From Ilumatobacteraceae bacterium (GTDB lineage Bacteria > Actinomycetota > Acidimicrobiia > Acidimicrobiales > Ilumatobacteraceae): a stretch of DNA of 64,000 nt. The first letter of the stretch is position 1. Each line of letters starts with the position of its first letter. Made by a program: the position numbers and the translations under genes. Location: contig JAWPMO010000001.1 of NCBI GenBank assembly GCA_033344875.1, positions 744,001-808,000 on the forward strand, given 5' to 3'. Under the pieces are notes generated by a model. It was not told the DNA's origin. It was given only the letters and a program-made list of their open reading frames with translations, and did not search any database. Positions 17,570 through 25,521 of this stretch are shown here, piece after piece.

Positions 17570-19830
17570 AGACCGAGCAGGCCACCGACCTCGCCGACTG
17601 GGACGAGGGTCGCGACATGCGCGAGCTCGGGTCGTCGTCACGCCGGCGCGAGGCCGAGGACAAATTGACCGGCTCGGCCCGGTACGCCGCCGACACCCGG
17701 CTCCCCGACCAACTGCAGCTCACGTTCGTCCGCAGCCCGCACCCGCACGCCGAGGTGACCTCGATCGACGCGTCCGAGGCGCTGAACGTGCCCGGTGTCG
17801 TCGCCGTGATCACCAACGACGACCTACCCGACGACCTGACCTGGTACGAGGAGGAGCTGCCCTTCTTCGCGGAGATCGCGCGTTTCGTCGGCGACGAGGT
17901 GGCCGCCGTGGTGGCACGCACGCTCGACGCCGCACGAGACGGCGCTGCCGCCGTCCACGTGGAGTACGCGCTGCTCGATCACGTGACCGATCCGGTCACA
18001 GCACTCGGCGCCGACGCACCGTCGATCCACGGTGATTCCAACCTCGTCGCCGAGCCCGAGGTCACCGAGCGAGGAGACGTCGAGACGGCACTCGACACCG
18101 CTGCGTTCGTCGTCGAGTCCGAGTACCGCACTCCCACCGCGATCCACAATGCACTCGAACCGCACGGCGCCGTCGCCCACTGGCACGGTGACCAACTCGA
18201 CCTCTGGGCCTCGACGCAGGGGGTCAACGACGTGCGCGAGATGGTCGCCGAGGCACTCGGCCTCCATCATCAGCAGGTGCGGGTCGTCGCCGATCACATC
18301 GGCGGTGGGTTCGGGGCCAAGCAGGTCCCGTGGAAGCCGACGGTGGCGGCCGCGCTCGCGTCGCGTCTCACCGGTCACCCGGTCCAGGCGATGAACGACC
18401 GACGCGGCGAGAACCTCGCCGCCGGCAAACGGAACGGCACGGTCCAGCGCCTCCGTCTCGGCGCCGACGCCGACGGACGGCTCGTCGGCATCGACGCCGA
18501 CCTGATCGCCGACAACGGCGCGTACGGCGTCGCCGGCGAGGCCAGCAACGTCGCCGGCAGTTACCGGCACCTCTACCGCTGTGACGCCGTCAGGACCCGC
18601 TCCAGGCGGGTCTACACGAACACCGGCCCGGCGGTGGCGTTCCGAGCCCCCGGGTACGTCGAGGCGGCGTTCGCGTTGGAGTCGGCGATGGACGAGCTGG
18701 CGCACCTGGTCGGCATCGATCCGCTCGAGTTCCGGCGACTCAACCGAGCCGAGACCGACCAGGTCGCGGATCTGCCGTGGTCGTCGCCGTCGGGGCTGCC
18801 GACCGCGATCGACCGCATCGACGAACACCGCATCGAGAGCGGGTCGGCGCCTCCGTCCGGCATGGTGCGCGGACACGGGATCGCCGTCAACGAATGGATG
18901 GCCGCCACGGCGATGCCGCCGGGCTACGCCTGGGCGGAGTTCAACAACGACGGGTCGGTCCACATCGCCACCAGCACCCAGGACATCGGCACCGGCACCC
19001 GTACCGCACTCGCCCAGGTCGCCGCCGAGGAGCTCGGCATCGCGCCGAACCGGATACGCGTGTCGATGGGTGACACCGCCGCCGGTCCCCCGGCACCGAC
19101 CAGCGCCGGGAGTACGACGATCCCGACGATGGCCCCGGCCGTTCGCGCCGCCGCGAGCGCACTCAGAACGCGAGCGCTGGCCGTCGCCGCGCAGCACCTG
19201 CACGTTCCGGCCGACGAACTCCGGCTCGACGACGAGATGGTCCGTGCCGTCGACGACCCCGACACGTCGATACGCTTGGCCGACCTGCTCGAAGCGCTCG
19301 CTCCCGAGGGCATCCACGCCGAGGGAGGGAGGACCGAGACCGCCACCGACGTCAGCCCGAGAACGCACAGCGCCGCGCTGGCCGACGTGCTCGTCGACCG
19401 CGACACCGGCGAGATCCGGGTCGAGCGGCTCGTCGTGGCGCCCGACTGCGGCCGCATCATCGACCGGAAGCTGGCCGACAGCCAGGTGATCGGCGGTGCA
19501 ACGCAAGGCATCGGCTTCGCCCTGTGCGAGGAGCAGCTGATCGACCACCGACTCGGTCATGTGGTCAACGCGAACCTCGAGGACTACCTCGTACCGACGA
19601 TCGGCGACACGTGCGAGATCGTGCACGCCGAGGTCGGCGTGCCCGATCTCGCCGCGAATCCGCTCGGCGTCAAGGGGCTCGGCGAACTGCCGCTGATCCC
19701 CGTCCCGGCGGCAATCGCCAACGCGGTGTACGACGCGATCGGTGTGCGATTCCGAGAGCTCCCACTCACCCGCCGGCGTGTCCTCGAAGCGCTCGCCCTC
19801 GACCCCGCCGACCACGGCGAGGAGGCGTGA
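17566..19830 (+). CDS. Molybdenum hydroxylase, molybdopterin subunit (PaoC-like)
   Basis: A 754-residue catalytic subunit of the xanthine-oxidase family. It has the N-terminal hammerhead domain (FVRSPHPHAEV), the molybdopterin motif GGGFGAK and the active-site glutamate in GVKGLGELPLIP near the C-terminus. At the purine-binding position it has Gln (GAKQ) instead of the Glu seen in xanthine dehydrogenases, and FRAPGY at the next motif. This favours an aldehyde or other hydroxylase over a purine enzyme. The GTG at 17566 overlaps the stop of the small subunit. Confidence 0.92.
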   Translation: MKTEQATDLADWDEGRDMRELGSSSRRREAEDKLTGSARYAADTRLPDQLQLTFVRSPHPHAEVTSIDASEALNVPGVVAVITNDDLPDDLTWYEEELPFFAEIARFVGDEVAAVVARTLDAARDGAAAVHVEYALLDHVTDPVTALGADAPSIHGDSNLVAEPEVTERGDVETALDTAAFVVESEYRTPTAIHNALEPHGAVAHWHGDQLDLWASTQGVNDVREMVAEALGLHHQQVRVVADHIGGGFGAKQVPWKPTVAAALASRLTGHPVQAMNDRRGENLAAGKRNGTVQRLRLGADADGRLVGIDADLIADNGAYGVAGEASNVAGSYRHLYRCDAVRTRSRRVYTNTGPAVAFRAPGYVEAAFALESAMDELAHLVGIDPLEFRRLNRAETDQVADLPWSSPSGLPTAIDRIDEHRIESGSAPPSGMVRGHGIAVNEWMAATAMPPGYAWAEFNNDGSVHIATSTQDIGTGTRTALAQVAAEELGIAPNRIRVSMGDTAAGPPAPTSAGSTTIPTMAPAVRAAASALRTRALAVAAQHLHVPADELRLDDEMVRAVDDPDTSIRLADLLEALAPEGIHAEGGRTETATDVSPRTHSAALADVLVDRDTGEIRVERLVVAPDCGRIIDRKLADSQVIGGATQGIGFALCEEQLIDHRLGHVVNANLEDYLVPTIGDTCEIVHAEVGVPDLAANPLGVKGLGELPLIPVPAAIANAVYDAIGVRFRELPLTRRRVLEALALDPADHGEEA

Positions 19831-20780
19831 TGCAACCGTTCGCCTACCACCGAGCCGACGACTCGTCACGACCCGACGGGCCGGGTACCGAACTCCTCGC
19901 CGGGGGCACCGACCTGCTCCCGGCGATGAAGGTCGGCCTCGTGACCCCCGTGTCGGTGATCGATCTGAAGCACTCCGACCTGAACGACACGATCGAACGC
20001 ACGGCGACCGGCTGGCGTCTCGACGCACTCGCAACCCTCGCCGACGTCGAAGACCACGCGGGGCTGCGTGCCTCGATCCCGGCGATCGGCGAGGCGGCCG
20101 CATCGGCGGCGACCCGACAGCTCCGCACGAGGGCGACGATCGCCGGCAACCTGCTGCAACGCTCACGGTGCAGCTACTACCGGAATCCCGACCTGACCTG
20201 CTGGCTGGAGGGTGGGACCACGTGCTTCGCCCGAGAAGGCCGACACGAACACCACGCCACCGTCGACACCGGCCCGTGCATCTCGACCCAACCGTCCGAT
20301 CTCCCCGGCGTGCTCGTCGCCCTCGATGCACTCGTCGAGGTCCGGGTGGGCGACCAGACGACGACCCGCCCGATCGGCGAGCACTTCTCGTCACCCACCG
20401 ACGAGCGACGGTCGTTGAACACCCTGGCAGCCGGCGAGATCGTGACCGCGGTCATCGTCCCTGCCGCCGACCGTGCCTCGGTCTATCTCAAGGCGATGGA
20501 CCGGGCCGCCTGGCAGTTCGCCCTGGTCGGGGTCGCCGCAGTGATCGCCGACGGTGGCGTCCGCCTCACCGCCGGCGGCGTGGCCCCGGTGCCGTGGCGC
20601 CTCGACGCGGTCGAGCAGCACCTGGCCGGCGTGGCCCCCGATGAGCTGACCGACGAGATCATCGACCTCGCGGCGGCGCTCGCCGGAACCGGCATGGATC
20701 CCCTCCCCGACAACCGGTACAAGGTCACCCTGCTCGCCGGACTCGTCCGACAGGCGCTTCGCCGACTCCGCTCGATGTGA
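19830..20780 (+). CDS. Molybdenum hydroxylase, FAD subunit with [4Fe-4S] loop (PaoB-like)
   Basis: A 316-residue FAD-binding subunit. FAD motifs are AGGTDLLPAMK and TIAGNLLQRSRC. An inserted loop carries four cysteines (Cys114, Cys124, Cys132, Cys150) in the arrangement of E. coli PaoB/YagS, which holds a [4Fe-4S] cluster. So this enzyme should pass electrons through an extra cluster, as PaoABC and 4-hydroxybenzoyl-CoA reductase do. Gene order here is small-large-FAD, while E. coli has small-FAD-large. The ATG overlaps the large-subunit TGA by one base. Confidence 0.92.
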   Translation: MQPFAYHRADDSSRPDGPGTELLAGGTDLLPAMKVGLVTPVSVIDLKHSDLNDTIERTATGWRLDALATLADVEDHAGLRASIPAIGEAAASAATRQLRTRATIAGNLLQRSRCSYYRNPDLTCWLEGGTTCFAREGRHEHHATVDTGPCISTQPSDLPGVLVALDALVEVRVGDQTTTRPIGEHFSSPTDERRSLNTLAAGEIVTAVIVPAADRASVYLKAMDRAAWQFALVGVAAVIADGGVRLTAGGVAPVPWRLDAVEQHLAGVAPDELTDEIIDLAAALAGTGMDPLPDNRYKVTLLAGLVRQALRRLRSM

Positions 20781-20799
20781 CGACCGCCGGCCGGCGACG

Positions 20800-21750
20800 T
20801 CAGACGATCTCGGCGATGTGGACCACGGCGTCGCCGCGGTTCACCAGCGGGGCCTCGAGGCGCCCGATGACGACACCGGTTCGCGCCGCCTTGATCGTCG
20901 CCAGGCGGCGACCGAAGGAGTTGGAGATCACGCCCAACCGGTCGCCGGCGTCGACCTCGGCCCCGAGCGCGCACTCGATCCGAGCGATCCCGGAGGCACC
21001 GGCGCGGACCCAGCCGGTCTTGCGTGACTCGACGGACGACCGGTCGGGTGAGGTCTCGCCCTCGATCATGCCGAGCGACGCGAGGACGCGGTTGACACCG
21101 GCGACACCGGCGTCGATCGCCCAATCGTCGAACCGCAGTGCCTCGCCGCCCTCGTAGAGCAGCACCGTGGCGCCGTGCTCACGGGCGGCATGGCGAAGGG
21201 ACCCGTCGCGGGTCCGAGCATGGATCATCACCGGTGCCCCGAAGGTCTCGGCCAATGACCGTGTGGCCGGATCGTCGAGATCGGCGCGGATCTGCGGGAG
21301 GTTCGTGCGGTGGTCGGAACCGGTGTGGAGGTCGATGCCGACGTCGCTCGGTGCGACGATCTCGGTCATCATCAGATGCGCCACGCGACCGGCCAGGGAA
21401 CCTCGTGCCGTTCCGGGGAAGGAGCGGTTGAGGTCGCGCCGGTCCGGCAGGTAGCGGTCGCCGGCCATGAAACCGTGCACGTTGACGATCGGCACCGCGA
21501 TCAAGGTGCCGTGCAACGTCTTCGGGTCGATGTCGGCCAGCACACGTCGGATGATGTCGACCCCGCCGACCTCGTCGCCGTGGATCGCGGCGTCGACCCA
21601 CACCGTGGGGCCGTCCTCGCGACCGTGGAGCACGAGCACCGGGAGCGTCACGTCTTCTCCGGTGACGAGCTTCGCGATCGGGAGCCCGACCTCCTGTCGG
21701 AACCCCGGGCGGACCCGGTTCTGCCCGATCGCGAACGACGGACGGGCCAT
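20800..21750 (-). CDS. Succinylglutamate desuccinylase / aspartoacylase family hydrolase
   Basis: A 316-residue zinc carboxypeptidase-fold deacylase. Zinc and catalytic motifs are HGDEVGG, DLHTGSDHR and LLYEGGE. The last 90 residues form a beta domain typical of bacterial members. Relatives remove N-acyl groups from glutamate or aspartate, and the exact amide here is unknown. It overlaps the RimB-like gene by ATGA, so the two are co-translated. The operon is divergent from a RimK-like ligase, which suggests it acts on a ligated amino-acid product. Confidence 0.88.
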   Translation of the reverse strand: MARPSFAIGQNRVRPGFRQEVGLPIAKLVTGEDVTLPVLVLHGREDGPTVWVDAAIHGDEVGGVDIIRRVLADIDPKTLHGTLIAVPIVNVHGFMAGDRYLPDRRDLNRSFPGTARGSLAGRVAHLMMTEIVAPSDVGIDLHTGSDHRTNLPQIRADLDDPATRSLAETFGAPVMIHARTRDGSLRHAAREHGATVLLYEGGEALRFDDWAIDAGVAGVNRVLASLGMIEGETSPDRSSVESRKTGWVRAGASGIARIECALGAEVDAGDRLGVISNSFGRRLATIKAARTGVVIGRLEAPLVNRGDAVVHIAEIV

Positions 21751-22229
21751 CAGGCCTTGCCCCGGTTCTTGCGACGGGTCGAACGCTTGGGGCGGCCGCC
21801 CAGGTACGAACGTCCGGGGTCGACCAGCAGCACGCCGCGCATCGCCTCTCGGCCGACGAGCATCCGGAACCCCATGTCGTCGCGGTTCGCCAGCGTCAGC
21901 TCCGCGTCGAGATCGTGACCGACCACCCTGATCGTGGTGCGGACGACGAGCCGCTCGTCCTCGTGCCCGGTCGAGCTCCTGATCGCCCGTCGATCGACGA
22001 CGGGCAACTCGGAGCGGACCGTATCGACCTCGGATCGCTGCCACGGGTGGACGGCGAACGACACCCATGGAGCGCCGTCGCGTTCGAACTCCTCGATGTC
22101 GAACGCATGGATCGACGACGACCTGGCCCCGGTGTCGAGTTTGGCCTTGACCCAGGGCACGTCGAGGTCGGGAAGCGCCACCCATTCGCGCCAGCCGGCA
22201 ACGGTGTCCGAAGGGCCGTCGTGATTCAC
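21750..22229 (-). CDS. RimB-like retropepsin-type protease (ATP-dependent zinc protease family)
   Basis: A 159-residue protein of the Zn_protease/RimB family, whose retropepsin-like fold is built around LDTGARSSSIHAF (catalytic Asp in DTGA). Other family features are REWVALPDL at the start and FRMLVGREAM near the end. In bacteria it travels with rimK and is thought to trim added glutamates. The tail is basic (RSTRRKNRGK). The GTG at 22229 gives the usual N-terminus; upstream sequence in frame faces the divergent rimK start. Confidence 0.88.
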   Translation of the reverse strand: MNHDGPSDTVAGWREWVALPDLDVPWVKAKLDTGARSSSIHAFDIEEFERDGAPWVSFAVHPWQRSEVDTVRSELPVVDRRAIRSSTGHEDERLVVRTTIRVVGHDLDAELTLANRDDMGFRMLVGREAMRGVLLVDPGRSYLGGRPKRSTRRKNRGKA

Positions 22230-22254
22230 CCTGGTAGTTTCGCTGATCTTGACG

Positions 22255-23445
22255 ATGAAACTCGCAATCCTCTCCCGAGCACCCCGTTCGTACAGCACGC
22301 AGCGGCTCCGGTCGGCGGCGATCGAACGTGGTCACGACGTGAAGGTGCTGAACACGCTCCGGTTCTCGATCGACCTCTCGGGCCGCGAGCCGGATCTCCA
22401 GTTCCGTGGCAAACAGCTCTCGAGCTACGACGCGATCCTGCCGCGGATCGGCAACTCGATCACGTACTTCGGCACCGCGGTCGTGCGGCAGTTCGAGCAG
22501 ATGGACGTGTACACGCCCAACACAGCGAACGGCATCTCGAACTCGCGCGACAAGCTGCGCGCGATCCAGATCCTGTCGCGGCACAACATCGGGATGCCGG
22601 CGACCACGTTCGCCCGTGACCGTGCCGACGTGTTGCCGGCGATCGAACGCGTGGGTGGTGCGCCCGTCGTGATCAAGCTCCTCGAGGGCACCCAGGGGAT
22701 CGGCGTGATCCTGGCACCCGACACGAAGGTCGCCGAGGCGATCATCGAGACCCTGCAGAGCACCAAGCAGAACGTGCTGATCCAGCGCTTCGTCGCCGAG
22801 AGCAAGGGTCGTGACATCCGAGCCCTGGTCGTCGGCGATCGTGTCGTCGCCGCCATGCGTCGCGTCGCGCAGGGTGAGGAGTTCCGGTCCAACGTCCACC
22901 GTGGTGGTCGGGTCGAGGCGGTCGAGCTCGACCCGGCGTACGAGGAGACGGCGGTGCGCTCCGCTCAGATCATGGGTCTGCGAGTGGCGGGCGTCGACAT
23001 GCTGGAGAGCGATCACGGTCCCTCGGTGATGGAGGTCAACTCGTCACCAGGTCTCGAGGGCATCGAGACCGCGACGAAGCTCGACGTGGCCGGAGCGATC
23101 ATCGACTACATCGACAATCAGGTCGCGTTCCCCGACATCGACGTGCGTCAGCGGTTGACCGTGAGCACCGGGTACGGCGTCGCCGAGCTCCTGGTGCACG
23201 AGGGTGCCGACCTGATCGGTTCGACCATCGCCGAGTCGGGTCTGCGAGATCGTGACATCGCGGTCCTGACCCTGCATCGCGGTACCACCGTGATCCCCAA
23301 CCCCAAGGGTTCGCGCGAGCTCGAGGCGGGCGACCGTCTGCTCTGCTTCGGCAAGCTGGAGGAGATGCGGGGCATGATCCCCGAGCGTCGCCGCAAGCGG
23401 GCGCGCGTCAAGAAGCTCCCGAAGCAGCCGATCCCCGAGGCCTGA
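22255..23445 (+). CDS. RimK-like ATP-grasp ligase fused to a TrkA-C domain
   Basis: A 396-residue protein. Residues 1-290 are a RimK-type ATP-grasp ligase (NGISNSRDKLRAIQIL, VVIKLLEGTQGIGV and the metal motif VMEVNSSPGLEG), which adds glutamates or related amino acids to a carboxyl group. Residues about 305-375 resemble TrkA-C/RCK-C (GVAELLVHEGADLIGSTI, LEAGDRLLCFG), a small-ligand sensor domain. The tail is strongly basic (ERRRKRARVKKLPK). The ATG at 22255 follows an in-frame TTG at 22249. The RimB-like and aspartoacylase-like genes lie divergently, 25 bp away. Confidence 0.92.
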   Translation: MKLAILSRAPRSYSTQRLRSAAIERGHDVKVLNTLRFSIDLSGREPDLQFRGKQLSSYDAILPRIGNSITYFGTAVVRQFEQMDVYTPNTANGISNSRDKLRAIQILSRHNIGMPATTFARDRADVLPAIERVGGAPVVIKLLEGTQGIGVILAPDTKVAEAIIETLQSTKQNVLIQRFVAESKGRDIRALVVGDRVVAAMRRVAQGEEFRSNVHRGGRVEAVELDPAYEETAVRSAQIMGLRVAGVDMLESDHGPSVMEVNSSPGLEGIETATKLDVAGAIIDYIDNQVAFPDIDVRQRLTVSTGYGVAELLVHEGADLIGSTIAESGLRDRDIAVLTLHRGTTVIPNPKGSRELEAGDRLLCFGKLEEMRGMIPERRRKRARVKKLPKQPIPEA

Positions 23446-23860
23446 GCCACACCACGCCGAGCACGATGACGGCGACGCCCGAGAGACACACGCCGGGACC
23501 GCTCCCGATGCGGAACAGGCCGGCCTCCGGCGCGAACACCAGCGCGGTCGCGGTGCCGCCGACCCAGCAGGCCGCGAGGGCGGCCGCGCCCGCTGCCACG
23601 CGTACGCGGACGTGGCCGGTTGCGGCGGCCCAGCTCGCGATGGTCGTCGCGACGAGGAGGAGCGGAACGAGCGGCCACAGCCGGAGCGACCAGGCGACGA
23701 CGCCGCTCGGGGCGAAGCCGAGCCGCTCCACCAGATCGAAGATCGTGTAGCTCGAACGGTCCCGGGATCCCGACCGCAGCCAGGGCATGAAGGTCCCGGT
23801 CAGGGCGACGGCGGCTCCGGCCGTGACCGTCACGGCACCACGGATCGCTCGGTCCACCAC
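23408..23860 (-). CDS. Four-helix membrane protein, unknown family
   Basis: A 150-residue hydrophobic protein with about four membrane helices. An early extracytoplasmic loop contains MPWLRSGSRDRSSYTIFDL, a pattern common in small actinobacterial membrane proteins. Its 3' end overlaps the 3' end of the RimK-like gene by 38 bp on the opposite strand. The start is GTG at 23860, with a second GTG at 23857. No function can be assigned. Confidence 0.7.
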   Translation of the reverse strand: MVDRAIRGAVTVTAGAAVALTGTFMPWLRSGSRDRSSYTIFDLVERLGFAPSGVVAWSLRLWPLVPLLLVATTIASWAAATGHVRVRVAAGAAALAACWVGGTATALVFAPEAGLFRIGSGPGVCLSGVAVIVLGVVWLRPRGSAASGAS

Positions 23861-23894
23861 GGTACGAGCGTAGGCGGCGGCGTACCGTGCTCAC

Positions 23895-25463
23895 ATGACG
23901 TCGTTGCCGCACAGCAGTGTCCGAGGCACCAGGCACATGGTTGCCGCAGCCGATCAACTCGCATCCCGCGCCGGTGACCTGATCTTCGAGCGCGGCGGCA
24001 ACGCCGTCGACGCGGCGATCGCGACGAACGCCGCGATCGCCGTCACCGGACCGCACCTCTGCGGCATGGGCGGCGATCTGTTCGCGCTCGTGCACACACC
24101 CGACGGTGTGGTCGCACTCAACAGCAGCGGCCGAGCCGGGTCGGGCAGCGACGCTGCAGCACTGCGCGACGAGGGAGCGACCTCGATGCCCTTCCGGCAC
24201 GACGTCCGTGCCGTGACCGTGCCGGGCTGTGTCGACGGCTGGATCGCCCTCCACACCCGGTTCGGGTCGATGCCGTTGGAGGACCTGCTGGCACCGGCGA
24301 TCGACCTGGCCGAGATCGGCTTCCCCGCGAGCCCCCTGCTCGCCGGGTCGGTGCAGCGCCTCGACGACGCCGGACGTGCACAGTTGGACGAACTCGCAGC
24401 GCAGGCGACCCGAACCGGTGCCGTGGTGCGACGCCTCGGAGCCGGTCGTGCGTTGCGCGCGATCGCCGCGACCGGTCGTGACGGCTTCTACGGCGGCGAG
24501 TTCGGCGATGGGCTGATACGACTCGGGGACGGTCTCTTCTCCCAGGCCGACCTCGACCGGGATCAGGCCGACTGGGTCGAACCGTTGACGGCTCCGGCGT
24601 TCGGGGTGGACCTCCACACGATCGGGCCCAACTCGCAGGGCTACCTCACCCTCGGCGGTGCGCTCCTCGCCGAGGGTCTCGACCTTCCCGACGACCCCGA
24701 CGACGAGCGGTGGGCGCACCTGCTGATCGAGGCGGCCAAGTTGGCGGGCTACGACCGCCCGGCAGCGCTGCACGAACACGCCGACGGCGCAGCGCTCCTC
24801 GACGCCATCCGGTCGCGGGCCGACCGGCTCGACACCGAGCGCGCCGGCGACTACGCCGTGGCGACCGGGGCCGGCGACACGACCTACCTGTGCACCGCAG
24901 AGGCCGACGGCCTCGCCGTGTCGTTGATCCAGTCGAACGCCTCGGGGTTCGGCTCGTGGCTCGCCGAGCCCAACACCGGCATCAACCTGCACAATCGCGG
25001 TCTCGGCTTCAACCTGATCGAGGGGCACGGCGCCGAGCTCGGACCGGGGCGACGTCCGCCGCACACCCTGTCGCCGGCGCTGGCGACATCGGGCGGCGCG
25101 CTCCGATCGGTGTTCGGCACGATGGGTGGTGACGCCCAGCCGCAGATCCTGTTGCAGGTTGCCGCTCGCCTGTTCCGCCACGGTCAGTCACCCGCGGCGG
25201 CGATCGGTGCCCCGCGGTGGGCGCTCGCCGGACCCGCGACCGGGTTCGACACCTGGAGTGAGCCGAACGCCCAGGTCGTCGACCTCGAGGGTCACGCTCC
25301 CGCGACCTGGACCGAGCTGACGGCCAGGGGGCACCGCACCAATGCGTGTCCGCCTTACGACAGCGGCTTCGGGCACGCCCACGCGATCACGCTCGACGAC
25401 GAAGGGGTGTTGGCAGGCGCCGCCGACCCGCGGGCCAGGGTGTCTGCCACGATCGGCCGCTAG
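23895..25463 (+). CDS. Gamma-glutamyltransferase family hydrolase
   Basis: A 522-residue Ntn-hydrolase precursor, normal for the family. The N-terminal subunit begins GNAVDAAIATNAA. The expected autoprocessing threonine is in GDTTYLCTAEADGLAVSLIQSN, giving two subunits. Ligand motifs near the small-subunit end include FGTMGGDAQPQ. No clear signal peptide is present, so unlike E. coli Ggt it may act inside the cell. The family cleaves gamma-glutamyl amides such as glutathione. Confidence 0.9.
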   Translation: MTSLPHSSVRGTRHMVAAADQLASRAGDLIFERGGNAVDAAIATNAAIAVTGPHLCGMGGDLFALVHTPDGVVALNSSGRAGSGSDAAALRDEGATSMPFRHDVRAVTVPGCVDGWIALHTRFGSMPLEDLLAPAIDLAEIGFPASPLLAGSVQRLDDAGRAQLDELAAQATRTGAVVRRLGAGRALRAIAATGRDGFYGGEFGDGLIRLGDGLFSQADLDRDQADWVEPLTAPAFGVDLHTIGPNSQGYLTLGGALLAEGLDLPDDPDDERWAHLLIEAAKLAGYDRPAALHEHADGAALLDAIRSRADRLDTERAGDYAVATGAGDTTYLCTAEADGLAVSLIQSNASGFGSWLAEPNTGINLHNRGLGFNLIEGHGAELGPGRRPPHTLSPALATSGGALRSVFGTMGGDAQPQILLQVAARLFRHGQSPAAAIGAPRWALAGPATGFDTWSEPNAQVVDLEGHAPATWTELTARGHRTNACPPYDSGFGHAHAITLDDEGVLAGAADPRARVSATIGR

Positions 25464-25521
25464 TTCAAGGACGCCGCAAGATCGGGGCGGTCATCACCCT
25501 GATGGGGCTACGGTTCGTCCC

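Noticed and set aside
17051-20780. CO dehydrogenase (CoxLMS)
   Set aside because: The large subunit lacks the CoxL active-site loop AYxCSFR and the FAD subunit has the PaoB-type cysteine loop.
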